A DNA stretch of 64,000 nt from Pseudomonas schmalbachii (GTDB lineage Bacteria > Pseudomonadota > Gammaproteobacteria > Pseudomonadales > Pseudomonadaceae): positions 124,001-188,000 of the forward strand of contig NZ_JAELYA010000002.1 of NCBI RefSeq assembly GCF_017589465.1, given 5' to 3'. Positions 45,639 through 55,011 of this stretch are shown here, piece after piece. The translations under genes were made by a program, and so were the position numbers. Numbering within the stretch: the stretch's first letter is position 1; each line of letters opens with the position of its first letter. Under the pieces are notes generated by a model. It did not search any database, was not told the DNA's origin, and saw only the letters and a list, made by a program, of their open reading frames with translations.

Positions 45639-47875
45639 GCCCGGGCGCCTCCGATCAGGTCGACCACCGCATCCAGCAGGGCCTCGTCGCGGTAACTGGC
45701 CTTCGCCAGGTAGTAGTCGGCGCCCGCCTCCAGGCCGCGCTGGCGATCCAGTTCGCGATCCTTGTAGGACACCACCATCACCGGCAGCGATTGCAGCCTG
45801 GTGTCGCGGCGGATCAGGGTGACCAGTTCGATGCCGTCCATGCGCGGCATGTCGATATCGGTGATGACCAGGTCGAAATGCTGCGAGCGCAGGACGTTCC
45901 AGCCATCCATGCCATCCACTGCCACCACCACGTCGTAGCCGCGACTGCTCAGCAGCTTGCGCTCCAGCTCGCGCACGGTGAGCGAGTCGTCGACCACCAG
46001 CACGCGCTTGCGCTGCACGTCGGCCGCCCGGCCGTGCGGGTCGATGCGTTCCAGGCGGCCGGCGGCCATCAGTTTTTCCACCGAGCGCAGCAGGTCCTCG
46101 ACATCCAGGATCAGCACCGGCGAACCATCGTCGAGCAGCGCCCCGGCGGAGACGTCCTGCACCTTGCCCAGGCGCGGATCGAGCGGCAGCACCACCAGCG
46201 TGCGTTCGCCGATGAAGCGCTCCACCGCCAGTCCGTGGACCGTCTCGCGGTCGCGGATGATCACCACCGCTATCTCGTCCTTCGCCGGCTTGCCTTCCGG
46301 CCGCTGCAGGAGCTGGCTGGCGGAAACCAGGCCGATGTGCCGGCCGTCGTGCCAGAACTGCTGGCGGCCTTCCAGTTGCACCACCTCGTCCGCCGCCAGG
46401 CTGCGCATGCGCTCGATATGCGCCAGCGGGAAGGCGTAGGCCTCGCCGCCGATCTGCACCACCAGGCTGCGCACCACCGTCAGGGTCAGCGGCACCTCGA
46501 TGCGGAAGTGCGAGCCGCTGCCCGCCACCTGCGCCATGCGGATGCCGCCGCGCAGCTTGCGCACCATGTGCTGCACGGCATCCAGGCCGACGCCGCGTCC
46601 CGATACCTCGGTGACCCGCTCGCGCAGGCTGAAGCCCGGCAGGAAGAGGAACGCCAGCAGCTCATCCTCGGACATCCGCGCCGCCGTCTCGGCACTGGCC
46701 AACTGGCGACGCACGACGGCCTCGCTCAGAAGCTCCAGGTCGACCCCGGCGCCATCGTCGCGCAGTTCCATCACCAGCATGCCGGCGTGCTGGCGCGCCG
46801 ACAGGTGGATCACGCCCTCCTCCGGCTTGCCCGCCAGCACGCGCTGCTCCGGCGTCTCGATGCCGTGATCGACGGCGTTGCGCAGCAGGTGGGTGAGCGG
46901 TGCTTCGAGCTTCTCCAGCACGTCGCGGTCGACCTGGGTGCTGGCGCCGTCCACCTCCAGACGCACCAGCTTGCCCAGCGAACGGCCGAGGTCGCGGACC
47001 ATCCGCGCCTGCCCGTTGAGCACATCGGCGAACGGACGCATCCGGCAGGCCAGCGCGGTGTCGTAGAGCGACTGCGCACCCTGGCTGACCCGCCAGCAGA
47101 ATTCTTCCAGTTCGGCGATCTGCTCGCCGAGCAGTTGCTGGCATTCGCCAAGCAGGCGCCGCGCATCGACCAGTTGCGCATGCGGCGACAGCGGACCGTC
47201 CTGCAACGCATCGCGGGCGCTGTCGAGTTCGCGGCTGGCGCCGGCCTGCAGGCGTTTGAGGCGTTGCAGCGAATCGAGCAGCGGCTTGAGTCGGCGCGGT
47301 GCGACCAGTGCCTTGCCGGACAGGTCGAGCAACTGGTTGAGGCGCTCGGCGGTAACCCGCAGCACCCGATCGCCGGCGTCCAGGGACTCGTTGCCGGGCC
47401 GCAGCGGCGCATCGAGCGGCGCCTCCGCGACAGGCGCGGCATCGGCGGGATGGCTCGCGGCGGAATGCGGCGCGGGAGGCATCGCTGCCAGCGCGTGCAG
47501 GCGTTCGATCAGGGCGGCCGCATCGGACTGCGCCTGCGCGGCCTTGTCCGCCATGCTGTCGGCCAGATGCAGCAGGATGTCGGTGCCGGCCAGCAGCGCA
47601 TCGATATGCTCCGAACCGAGCAGCAGCCGGCCATGCTGTGCATCGACCAGGCACTCTTCCATGACATGCGCGACCTGCACGCCGGCTTCGAGGCCGACGA
47701 TGCGCGCGGCGCCCTTCAGCGAGTGGGCGGCGCGCATGCAGGCTTCCAACTGGTCGGCCTGGGTCGGATTGCGCTCCAGCGCCAGCAGGCCCTGGGCAAG
47801 AACCTGCGCCTGGTCTTCCGCTTCGAGCCGGAACAGCTCGAGCATCGAGGCTTCCTTCAACTGTTCCGGGGTCAT
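45635..47875 (-). CDS. wspE: WspE, hybrid CheA-type kinase with receiver
   Basis: 746 residues: HPt with H51 (RAAHSLKGAARIVG), dimerization region, ATPase domain (HLLRNAVDHGIETPEQR, RDDGAGVDL, GRGVGLDAVQ), CheW-like domain, and a C-terminal receiver with D673 (LVITDIDMPRMDG). It phosphorylates WspR and WspF. No P2 domain. Starts within the wspD stop (ATGA overlap). Confidence 0.96.
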   Translation of the reverse strand: MTPEQLKEASMLELFRLEAEDQAQVLAQGLLALERNPTQADQLEACMRAAHSLKGAARIVGLEAGVQVAHVMEECLVDAQHGRLLLGSEHIDALLAGTDILLHLADSMADKAAQAQSDAAALIERLHALAAMPPAPHSAASHPADAAPVAEAPLDAPLRPGNESLDAGDRVLRVTAERLNQLLDLSGKALVAPRRLKPLLDSLQRLKRLQAGASRELDSARDALQDGPLSPHAQLVDARRLLGECQQLLGEQIAELEEFCWRVSQGAQSLYDTALACRMRPFADVLNGQARMVRDLGRSLGKLVRLEVDGASTQVDRDVLEKLEAPLTHLLRNAVDHGIETPEQRVLAGKPEEGVIHLSARQHAGMLVMELRDDGAGVDLELLSEAVVRRQLASAETAARMSEDELLAFLFLPGFSLRERVTEVSGRGVGLDAVQHMVRKLRGGIRMAQVAGSGSHFRIEVPLTLTVVRSLVVQIGGEAYAFPLAHIERMRSLAADEVVQLEGRQQFWHDGRHIGLVSASQLLQRPEGKPAKDEIAVVIIRDRETVHGLAVERFIGERTLVVLPLDPRLGKVQDVSAGALLDDGSPVLILDVEDLLRSVEKLMAAGRLERIDPHGRAADVQRKRVLVVDDSLTVRELERKLLSSRGYDVVVAVDGMDGWNVLRSQHFDLVITDIDMPRMDGIELVTLIRRDTRLQSLPVMVVSYKDRELDRQRGLEAGADYYLAKASYRDEALLDAVVDLIGGARA

Positions 47876-48558
47876 GCCAGGCTCCGTGTGGCGGCGTCCA
47901 GCAGCGTTTCATGCTGCAGCAGGCGCACCGTGCGCGAGCGCCATTGCACGGCACCCTCGGTGAAACGGTCGCCGGCAGCCAGGGCGCTGGAGGGATCGAC
48001 GACGATTTCCTGCCGGCTCAGCGGATGGATGCCCGCCACCTCGTCCACCGGGGCCAGGATCGGCCCGCCGGGCGCGGCGAGGATCAGCATGCGCGGCAGG
48101 TTGCGCCCCTGCTCTTCCCCGTGGCCCGGAGGCAGGCCGAGCAGTTCGACCAGCGACAGGCAGGCCACCAGCGCGCCACGCACATTGGCCACGCCGAGCA
48201 GCGCCGGCGAGCGCGGGTGCGGCAGCGAGTGCACGGCGCAGACCGGCACCACCTCCACCAGCGCGCGGCTGGCCAGCGCCAGCCACTCCTCGCCGAGGCG
48301 GAAGACGATGCACGACTGGCTATCGATGGGCGGCTGGTTTTCCTCGACATGCTCCAGGCGGGCGACGCTGCCCTCGCGGAATGCGTAGCGATCCAGCAGG
48401 CCGGTGGCCGCCGTCGAATAGACCGGGCAGTTGCGGCAATGGATATGCTCGGCCAGCCGCTCGCAGGACTTGTCGCCGCGCACGCCGATGCGCCGCCAGC
48501 AATCGTCGACCGGGTGCGCGGCCCAGTCCAGCTGCAATCCGTCGCCGCGTTCAAACAT
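47872..48558 (-). CDS. wspD: WspD, CheW-like coupling protein
   Basis: 228-residue CheW homologue with an N-terminal extension containing three cysteines (CWRR, SCERLAEHIHCRNCPVYS). The CheW core includes VFRLGEEWLALASRALVEVVPV and LGVANVRGALVACLSLVELLGL. Couples WspA to WspE. Overlaps wspC by 8 bp and wspE by 4 bp. Confidence 0.94.
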   Translation of the reverse strand: MFERGDGLQLDWAAHPVDDCWRRIGVRGDKSCERLAEHIHCRNCPVYSTAATGLLDRYAFREGSVARLEHVEENQPPIDSQSCIVFRLGEEWLALASRALVEVVPVCAVHSLPHPRSPALLGVANVRGALVACLSLVELLGLPPGHGEEQGRNLPRMLILAAPGGPILAPVDEVAGIHPLSRQEIVVDPSSALAAGDRFTEGAVQWRSRTVRLLQHETLLDAATRSLA

Positions 48559-49792
48559 CGCCGATCACTCCTCGCGCAGCCCGCTCCTCCAGACGCCGGG
48601 CGGCCTCGACATCGCCACGGGACGCGAGCAGCGCGGCCAGGTGCAACAGCGCCTCCTGGTGGTTCGGCTGCAAGTACAGGGCCTTGCGGTAAAAGGTGTG
48701 GGCCTCGTCGCCCTGCCCCTGCGCGTCGCAGATCAGGCCGAGCCAGTAGTAGACGGCCGCGGAAGGACCGTGGGCGGCCAGATATGCCATACAACTCCGG
48801 CGAGCCTCGGCGAACTGGCCGCGATTGGACAGCTCGGCGATCTGCGCGAGCGACTGCTGCGTCGGGTCGACGACCTGGGGCTTGGGCACGGGAGCGACAA
48901 CCGGTGGCGCAGACTTGCGCTCGGCCGGCGCTTTCGCCGGCGCGGGGCGGATGGGCGGCACGCTGATCCGGGCCGGCGCGGGCCACGTCTTGCCCTCGTC
49001 GGCCCCCTTGTGGCGGAAAGCGAAGGACTGCTCCATGCCCAGTGGACGCATGCCGTCGTTGATCAGCAGGCAGGCCTCGGCCGGACCGATGAACAACACG
49101 CCGTCGTCGCGGGTCAGGCGCTTGATGACCTGCACGGCCTGTTCCTGGGTCGTGCGGTCGAAATAGATCAGCAGGTTGCGGCAGAACACGAAATCGTAGG
49201 CCGCCTCCCCCGCCAGCATTCCCGGCGCCAGCAGGTTGCCGCAGCTGAAGCGGACCTTGCCGCGCACCGCATCGCTGATCCGCCATTCCTGCTCGCCCGC
49301 AGAGAAGTGGCGCTGGCGGAAGGCGAGCTGGTCGCCGCGGAACGAGTTGCGCCGGTAGCGGCCCTGTTCGGCGCGCTCCAGCAGGGCCGGGCTGACGTCC
49401 ACCGCATCGACCTGGAAGGCATCTTCCGGAATGCCGGCGTCGAACAGCGCCATGACCATCGAGTAGGGTTCCTCGCCACTGGAGCAAGGCACGCTGAGCA
49501 TCCGCAGGGGACGCGCGCCGGCCAGTTCCTGCAAGCGCGACACGGCCTTGCGGGCCAGCGCGGCGAAGGATTCGGGATAGCGGAAGAACCAGGTTTCCGG
49601 AACGATCACCGCATCGACCAGCGCCTGCCGCTCCACGTCGGAAGCCTGCAGGTGTTCCCAGTAGGCATGCATGTCGCCCGCCGTGACCTTGTCGCAGCGC
49701 TGGCGCACGGCGCGGGCGACCACCGTCTCGCCGACCGAGGCGACATCCAGGCCGATGCGCTCCTTGAGCAGGCGGGCGAAACGTTCGGTCAT
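48551..49792 (-). CDS. wspC: WspC, CheR-type methyltransferase with TPR domain
   Basis: 413 residues: CheR domain (about 1-270; LRMLSVPCSSGEEPYSMVMAL, VDAVDVSPALLERA, YDFVFCRNLLIYFD), a proline/alanine-rich linker (about 275-320), and C-terminal TPR-like helices (QIAELSNRGQFAEARRSCMAYLAAHG, VYYWLGLICDAQGQGDEAHTFYRKALYLQPNHQEALLHLAALL). Methylates WspA. Strong GGAAGGGA before ATG 49792. Confidence 0.95.
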   Translation of the reverse strand: MTERFARLLKERIGLDVASVGETVVARAVRQRCDKVTAGDMHAYWEHLQASDVERQALVDAVIVPETWFFRYPESFAALARKAVSRLQELAGARPLRMLSVPCSSGEEPYSMVMALFDAGIPEDAFQVDAVDVSPALLERAEQGRYRRNSFRGDQLAFRQRHFSAGEQEWRISDAVRGKVRFSCGNLLAPGMLAGEAAYDFVFCRNLLIYFDRTTQEQAVQVIKRLTRDDGVLFIGPAEACLLINDGMRPLGMEQSFAFRHKGADEGKTWPAPARISVPPIRPAPAKAPAERKSAPPVVAPVPKPQVVDPTQQSLAQIAELSNRGQFAEARRSCMAYLAAHGPSAAVYYWLGLICDAQGQGDEAHTFYRKALYLQPNHQEALLHLAALLASRGDVEAARRLEERAARGVIGDV

Positions 49793-50313
49793 GCCGTCCC
49801 TTCCTCCGCTGCAGACGACAGCAGTGCACGCACGCTGTCCGGCAGCAGGTCATCGACGCGAATCAGTTGCAGCAGGCCGTCGTGCTCTTCCAGCACCGGC
49901 CCCAGGTAGGCCGCGTCACCCTGCTGCAGCCCGTAGTCACGGAACGCCGCCGGATCGAGGCGACGGGTCTGGGTGGTCTGCTCCAGCAACAGGCCCAGGC
50001 GCTGGCGCGGCCCGCTGCCGGCGCTGCGGTAATCCACCAGCACCAGGCGCGTGCTGGTGCGGCGCTGCACCGGCTGGCCGAAGCACAGCTGGTTGAGGTC
50101 GAGCACCGGAATCAGCTCGCCGCGATGGGCATGCACCCCGGCGACCCAGGCCGGCGCTTCCGGCACCTGCTTGAGCGGGCACAGCGGCAGCACCTCGGCG
50201 ACGTCGCGCACATCCAGCGCATAGCGGTCGCGGCCGAGGCTGAACAGCAGGTAGAGCCGCATGCGCTCCGGGCCGGCGCGGTCCGCTTCAGACCTTGAAG
50301 CGGGAGACGCCAT
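49789..50313 (-). CDS. wspB: WspB, CheW-like coupling protein
   Basis: 174 residues; CheW domain begins at [30 protein letters not shown] 50313 overlaps the wspA end by 26 bp and has no good ribosome site; ATG 50262 follows GGAG at only 3 nt, so the true start is uncertain. Second coupling protein of the Wsp receptor complex. Confidence 0.9.
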   Translation of the reverse strand: MASPASRSEADRAGPERMRLYLLFSLGRDRYALDVRDVAEVLPLCPLKQVPEAPAWVAGVHAHRGELIPVLDLNQLCFGQPVQRRTSTRLVLVDYRSAGSGPRQRLGLLLEQTTQTRRLDPAAFRDYGLQQGDAAYLGPVLEEHDGLLQLIRVDDLLPDSVRALLSSAAEEGTA

Positions 50314-51907
50314 TGCGCAGTCCGTTGGCTACCAGGTTGAGTTCGTCGATGGCGAAGCTGGCCTGGCGCAGCGAATCGACGGTCTGCCCGGTGGCTTCGC
50401 CGAGTTGCGCCAGCGCCTGGTTGATCTGCTCGGCGCTGGTGGCCTGGGCCTGCATCCCTTCGTTGACCATCTGCACTCGCGGCGCCAGCGCCTGGACCTG
50501 CTGGATGATCTGCGACAGCTGCTCGCCGACCTGGCCCACCTCGCTGATGCCGCGGCGGACTTCCTCGGAGAACTTGTCCATGCCCATCACCCCGGCGGAT
50601 ACCGCGGACTGGATTTCGCGCACCATCTGCTCGATGTCGTAGGTGGCCACGGCGGTCTGGTCGGCCAGGCGGCGGACTTCGGTAGCCACCACGGCGAAAC
50701 CGCGACCGTATTCGCCGGCCTTCTCCGCCTCGATGGCGGCGTTCAGCGACAGCAGGTTGGTCTGGTCGGCGACCTTGACGATGGTGGTCACCACCTGGTT
50801 GATGTTGCCGGCGCGCTCGTTGAGGGTCGACAGCTTGGCGTTCACCAGTTCGGCCGCGCCCATCACCTGGCGCATGGTTTCCTCCATGCGCGCCAGGCCG
50901 AGTTGGCCGGAACCGGCGAGGGTCGAAGTCTGCTCGGCGGCGATCGACACTTCATTCATGGTGCGCACCAGATCGCGGGAAGTCGCGGCGATCTCCTGCG
51001 AAGTGACGCTGATCTCGGTGGTGGTCGCGGCCGTCTCGCTGGCGGTGACCTGCTGTTGCTTGGAGGTGGCGGCAATCTCGGTGACCGAGGTGGTGACCTG
51101 GATCGCCGAACGCTGCGCCTGCGCCACCAGCCCCTTGAACTCCTCGGCCATGCCGTTGAAGCCGGCCTCGATCACGCCGAACTCGTCCTTGCGGTCCAGC
51201 GCCAGGCGCGCGGTCAGGTCGCCGCCGCCCATGACGCCGAGGACGTTCACCACGCGGCGCACCGGGGAAGTGATCGCACGCATCAGCAACAGGCCGCAGT
51301 AACCCGCGGCCAACATCGCCAGCAGCAAAGAGGCCAGCATGGTCAGCTCGGCCAGGCGCACTCCTTCGAGAATCTTCGCCGCCGCGGCATCGGCGATGCT
51401 CTTGTTCAGCACGATCAGCTCGTTGAGCGTCCTGCGGCCATCCTCCCAGCCCGGCTGCAACTGGTCGTCCATCAGCACGCGGGCGGCTTCGCGATCCCTG
51501 GTGTACAGGTCGAGCACCCGGGCGAGCTGGGCCTGGTAGACCTCGACTTCCTGCTTGAAGCGGCGCAGCAGTTCGCGATCATTCTGGTCGTGGATCGACT
51601 CTTCGTAGGCGGCGATGCGCTCGAGCAGGGTCTGGTAGTTGCCACGGATGGCCTTGCGGCTGCTCTCGTCGAGGTTGCGGCCGTTGCCGAAGGCGACCAG
51701 TTCGTGGATCAGCAGGATGCTGTCGCTCCAGGTCGTATGCACCGTGGTCAGCGCATAGGTGCCGGGCATGGCATCCTCATGCACCCGCCGCGCGGCTTCT
51801 TCGACCGTGAGCAGGCGTGCGTAGGAAAATACGACCATCAACAGCATGATCGCGATGACAACCGCAAAACTCGCCAGGATGCGTTGGCGAAGCGTCCAAT
51901 TCCTCAC
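50288..51907 (-). CDS. wspA: WspA, surface-sensing methyl-accepting receptor
   Basis: 539 residues: starts [26 protein letters not shown] (TM1), periplasmic helical domain about 33-185, TM2 about 187-210, HAMP, and a signalling domain whose tip reads [23 protein letters not shown], the variant seen in WspA of P. aeruginosa. It forms membrane clusters that respond to surface contact. The start is GTG 51907, preceded by GGGGA. First gene of the operon. Confidence 0.95.
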   Translation of the reverse strand: MRNWTLRQRILASFAVVIAIMLLMVVFSYARLLTVEEAARRVHEDAMPGTYALTTVHTTWSDSILLIHELVAFGNGRNLDESSRKAIRGNYQTLLERIAAYEESIHDQNDRELLRRFKQEVEVYQAQLARVLDLYTRDREAARVLMDDQLQPGWEDGRRTLNELIVLNKSIADAAAAKILEGVRLAELTMLASLLLAMLAAGYCGLLLMRAITSPVRRVVNVLGVMGGGDLTARLALDRKDEFGVIEAGFNGMAEEFKGLVAQAQRSAIQVTTSVTEIAATSKQQQVTASETAATTTEISVTSQEIAATSRDLVRTMNEVSIAAEQTSTLAGSGQLGLARMEETMRQVMGAAELVNAKLSTLNERAGNINQVVTTIVKVADQTNLLSLNAAIEAEKAGEYGRGFAVVATEVRRLADQTAVATYDIEQMVREIQSAVSAGVMGMDKFSEEVRRGISEVGQVGEQLSQIIQQVQALAPRVQMVNEGMQAQATSAEQINQALAQLGEATGQTVDSLRQASFAIDELNLVANGLRNGVSRFKV

Positions 51908-51985
51908 AGGGGTCCCCAGATCTTGTCAAAGCGAGTCGTTGTTATGCCGCAGGATTCTTCCCACAGTTTTTTTGTAGCGATCTGA

Positions 51986-52015
51986 CATATATTACTGCCG
52001 CAACTCAGGGGTCAA
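51986..52015 (-). promoter_or_regulatory. Putative wsp operon promoter
   Basis: -35 TTGACC (52010-52015) and -10 TATATG (51986-51991), 18-bp spacing, about 80 bp upstream of wspA. Nothing else is evident in the 210-bp divergent gap to the YqaA-like gene. Confidence 0.5.
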
Positions 52016-52117
52016 TTCTTTTATTTCGAACTTCCGAGTTCCGTCGATTACTTCCGACGACACGCCATTTTCCCTTGGCTGCAGCCCCCTGGCTTACCCT
52101 TCCCGGCTCCCGATTTC

Positions 52118-52561
52118 ATGCTTACCGCCACCGTCCTGGCCGCCCATGCCGGACTCTTCCTCTCGGCCTTCGGCGCCGCCTCGCTGCTGCCGCTGCAATC
52201 GGAGGCGGTGCTGGTCGGGTTGCTGCTGTCCGGTCACTACCCCGTATGGTCGCTGTTGCTGGCGGCAAGTCTCGGCAACGTGCTGGGATCGCTGCTCAAC
52301 TGGCTGCTTGGCCGCTATCTGGAGCACTGGCGCGGCCGGCGCTGGTTCCCGGTGAGCGAAGCGGCGCTGGAGAAGGCGCAACGGCACTACCAGCGCTACG
52401 GGCAATGGTCGCTGCTGCTGAGCTGGGCGCCGATCATCGGCGATCCGCTGACCCTGGTCGCCGGCGTGATGCGCGAACCGCTGTGGCGCTTCCTGCTGCT
52501 GGTTGGCGTGGCCAAGGTGGGGCGCTACGCGGTGCTGGCGTGGGTGACGCTGGGCTGGTGA
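52118..52561 (+). CDS. YqaA-like membrane protein (DedA superfamily)
   Basis: 147 residues with three or four hydrophobic segments. LGNVLGSLLNWLLGRYLEHWRGRRWFPVS and YGQWSLLLSWAPIIGDPLTLVAGVMREPLWRF match the SNARE-associated/DedA-type (YqaA) fold, which is linked to lipid scrambling and membrane homeostasis. ATG 52118 lacks a clear ribosome site. Converges with the crotonase gene; the gap is filled by palindrome copy 4. Confidence 0.85.
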   Translation: MLTATVLAAHAGLFLSAFGAASLLPLQSEAVLVGLLLSGHYPVWSLLLAASLGNVLGSLLNWLLGRYLEHWRGRRWFPVSEAALEKAQRHYQRYGQWSLLLSWAPIIGDPLTLVAGVMREPLWRFLLLVGVAKVGRYAVLAWVTLGW

Positions 52562-52567
52562 GACGCC

Positions 52568-52715
52568 CTCAGAGCCTGTTTACGATCTCGCGAGCTAGAG
52601 CAGAACAAGGCGAAAACGGGGGAGGGAGCGGAGTTTACACGCAGTAAATGAGCATCCCGAGCCCGTTTTCAACGCAGTTATGCCGACGCGCAGCAGATCG
52701 TAAACAGGCTCTCAG
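52568..52715. repeat. Nested palindromic element, copy 4
   Basis: Outer arms CTCAGAGCCTGTTTACGATCT and its complement pair at 20 of 21 positions. Inner arms GAAAACGGG / CCCGTTTTC; core GCGGAGTTTAC-ACGCA-GTAAATGAGCA. It fills the gap between convergent genes and its right end overlaps the crotonase stop codon. Confidence 0.88.
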
Positions 52716-53479
52716 AATTTGCCGTGGCGTCCCTGCCCCATGGCGAAACGCTGGGCGCCAGCCTGGGTTTCGCCGCTCTGGATCACCATAACGCCGCCCT
52801 GGAATTCGTTGGCCATGGCCACGTCGAAGGAGTAGTCCCACTGCCCGTGCACGCTGGCGCGGTCGGCGAGCATGCATTCCTGGGGAAAAGAGGCGATTTC
52901 CCGTGCCAGTTCCTCAGCTGCCTGGCGTGCCTGCCCGCTGGGTACCACGCGGTTGGCCAGGCCGATGGCCAGCGCCTCGTCGGCCTTGACCGGGCGGCCG
53001 GTGAGGATCAGGTCGAGCGCCCTGCCCTCGCCGACGATGCGCGGCAGGCGCACGGTGCCGCCGTCGATCAGCGGCACGCCGAAGCGCCGGCAGAACACGC
53101 CGCACACGGCGTCCTCGGCCATCACCCGCAAATCGGCGAGCAACGCCAGCTCCAGTCCGCCGGCCACGGCGTAGCCCTCGATGGCAGCGATCAGCGGCTT
53201 GGCCAGTTGCATGCGGCTCGGCCCCATCGGCCCGTCGCCTTCCATCTCCAGGCGATTGCGCCGTTCACCGCCCTCGGCGACCGCTGCCAGGTCGGCGCCG
53301 GCGCAGAAGGTCCCACCGCTGCCGGTGAGCACCGCCACCCGCGCCTCCTCGTCCGCCTCGAAGGCACGCAGGGCATCGGCCAGCGCCTCGGCGGTGGGGC
53401 GGTCCACCGCGTTGCGCACGGCGGGGCGATCGATGACCAGGGTGGTGACCGGACCGTTCTTCTCGACAATCACGTTCAT
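52712..53479 (-). CDS. Crotonase-family protein lacking the second hydratase glutamate
   Basis: 255 residues. Oxyanion-hole motifs CAGADLAAV and AVAGGLELALLADLRV are present with the first glutamate, but the usual P-E-x-x-L-G segment is replaced by FCRRFGVPLIDGGTVRLPRI, so one catalytic glutamate of enoyl-CoA hydratases is missing. It may be an isomerase, thioesterase-like or non-hydratase crotonase. ATG 53479 follows AGGAG; the frame continues upstream into a repeat. Confidence 0.88.
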   Translation of the reverse strand: MNVIVEKNGPVTTLVIDRPAVRNAVDRPTAEALADALRAFEADEEARVAVLTGSGGTFCAGADLAAVAEGGERRNRLEMEGDGPMGPSRMQLAKPLIAAIEGYAVAGGLELALLADLRVMAEDAVCGVFCRRFGVPLIDGGTVRLPRIVGEGRALDLILTGRPVKADEALAIGLANRVVPSGQARQAAEELAREIASFPQECMLADRASVHGQWDYSFDVAMANEFQGGVMVIQSGETQAGAQRFAMGQGRHGKF

Positions 53480-53494
53480 GGCGGGGCTCCTGAA

Positions 53495-53582
53495 GTAGGT
53501 TGGCGCTGAGCTTGCGAAGCCCAACATCACGGCACTGCCGGAAACAGTTGTTGGGCTTCGCTTCGCTCAGCGCCAACCTACG
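53495..53582. repeat. GTAGG-type inverted repeat (TTGG class)
   Basis: GTAGGTTGGCGCTGAG and CTCAGCGCCAACCTACG outer arms with GAAGCCCAAC / GTTGGGCTTC inner arms, between two same-strand genes (SDR and crotonase). Confidence 0.9.
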
Positions 53583-53585
53583 CCA

Positions 53586-54497
53586 TCAGGCCGAATATTT
53601 CTGCAGGTTCGCCATCATCTCGCGCAGCGCTTCGATGTTGTCCGCCGGATGCGCGGCATCGTCGAAATCGCAGATCTGCTGCCAGCCGGCCGCCACGTCC
53701 GCCACGTCGAAGCCCGCCTGCGGGTCGAAGCCGATGCCCAGGCTGCGCTCCCAGCGCACCTTGCCGATCCAGCCGCCGCCGACCTCGAACAGTCCGCCGG
53801 TGTCCTGGCAGGCCTCGCTGCCGAGGAATCCAACCAGCGGACTGACCAGCTCCGGCTTGAGCTGCTCGAACACCTGCTGCGGGATCAGACCTTCGGTCAT
53901 GCGCGTGCCGCCGGTGGGGGCGATGGCGTTGACCAGGATGTTGTTCTTGCGGCCTTCCAGGGCCAGGGTGCGGGTCAGGCCATAGAGGCCGAGCTTGGCC
54001 ATGCCGTAGTTGCTCTGGCCGAAGTTGCCGTAGATGCCGGAGGTGGACGAAGTGAAGATGACCCGCCCGTAGCCCTGCTCGCGCATCAGCGGCCAGGCGG
54101 CGCGGGTGACCTTGTAGGCGCCTTCGACGTGCACCTTGTAGACGAGGTCCCAGTCGGCGTCTTCCATCTTGTGGAAGGCCTTGTCGCGCAGGATGCCGGC
54201 GTTGTTCACCACCACGTCGACGCGGCCGAAGGCATCCACCGCGCAGCGCACGATCTTCTCGCCATCGGTCACCGAGTCGTGGTTGGCCACGGCGATGCCG
54301 CCGGCCTCGCGGATTTCCGCCACCACGCGGTCGGCGGCGGAGGCGTTGGCGCCTTCGCCATGGGTGCTGCCACCGAGATCGTTGACCACCACCCTGGCAC
54401 CGTGCCGGGCGAACAGCAGCGCATGGGCGCGACCGAGGCCGCCGCCGGCTCCGGTGACGATCACGACCTTGTCGTCGAAACGCAGGGCATCACTCAT
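53586..54497 (-). CDS. Short-chain dehydrogenase (HSD17B4-like)
   Basis: 303-residue SDR: NAD-binding VIVTGAGGGLGRAHALLFARHGARVVVNDLGG, NNAGILRD, catalytic S-Y-K in SSTSGIYGNFGQSNYGMAKLG, then NAIAPTGGTRMTEGL. The extended C-terminus and the VVVNDLGG motif are those of the (3R)-hydroxyacyl-CoA dehydrogenase domain of peroxisomal multifunctional enzymes. It precedes the crotonase gene, suggesting an acyl-CoA pathway. ATG 54497 follows AGGAG. Confidence 0.92.
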   Translation of the reverse strand: MSDALRFDDKVVIVTGAGGGLGRAHALLFARHGARVVVNDLGGSTHGEGANASAADRVVAEIREAGGIAVANHDSVTDGEKIVRCAVDAFGRVDVVVNNAGILRDKAFHKMEDADWDLVYKVHVEGAYKVTRAAWPLMREQGYGRVIFTSSTSGIYGNFGQSNYGMAKLGLYGLTRTLALEGRKNNILVNAIAPTGGTRMTEGLIPQQVFEQLKPELVSPLVGFLGSEACQDTGGLFEVGGGWIGKVRWERSLGIGFDPQAGFDVADVAAGWQQICDFDDAAHPADNIEALREMMANLQKYSA

Positions 54498-54607
54498 GCC
54501 TGGACTCCTGAAGAGGGATTGGTCCGAAGAGTGTCGGCCAGCTCCCGGCTGGTCACAAGCAAGACGGGCGGCGCTGAATGGTGCTGGATAAGGCGCGGGG
54601 ATGATGC

Positions 54608-54901
54608 CTATTCGATGGGGATGTCCAGCCCGTCGCGCGGGCCGAGCTTGAACAGCCACCAGTCGTACTCGGACCAGAGTATGGCGATCAGCAGTGCGCA
54701 ACCGAAGGCCAGCAGGGCGACGGCGCCGAACAGCGGGCTCTTCCGCTCCCAGGCCAGGAAGGCGCAGGCGGCGCCGCCCACGCCCAGCGCCAGGATCAGC
54801 ACGGGGCCGAGCCAGGCGAACACCCGGCGTATGCGCAGGAGCAGACGGAAGATCCAGGAACCTTGGGATTGCCGGTCGGAAAGGGAAGGCTTGCAGGTCA
54901 T
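54608..54901 (-). CDS. Small hypothetical membrane protein
   Basis: 97 residues with two membrane helices (VFAWLGPVLILALGVGGAACAFLAW and LFGAVALLAFGCALLIAILW) and an acidic tail. Not recognised. ATG 54901 is assumed; GTG 54934 is an alternative with AAGG nearby. It lies alone between the SDR and lrgB. Confidence 0.6.
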   Translation of the reverse strand: MTCKPSLSDRQSQGSWIFRLLLRIRRVFAWLGPVLILALGVGGAACAFLAWERKSPLFGAVALLAFGCALLIAILWSEYDWWLFKLGPRDGLDIPIE

Positions 54902-55011
54902 GGTAGGAAATCCGATAGCGCAGAAGTCCTTCACCTTAAGGCGCTATGCCTCACACCTTCTGTCAGCTTCTTCCTAAAGGCTTTTACGATACCCCTGAAG
55001 TAGCGCGTCGC

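Noticed and set aside
45791..48388. 865-codon open frame on the plus strand opposite wspE and wspD
   Set aside because: It lies antisense to clearly recognisable wsp genes, has a histidine/arginine/glutamine-rich composition typical of high-GC shadow frames, and no ribosome site or family match.
52075..52647. 190-codon frame overlapping the YqaA-like gene
   Set aside because: Out-of-frame shadow; the 147-codon frame at 52118 has coherent membrane segments and a family pattern.
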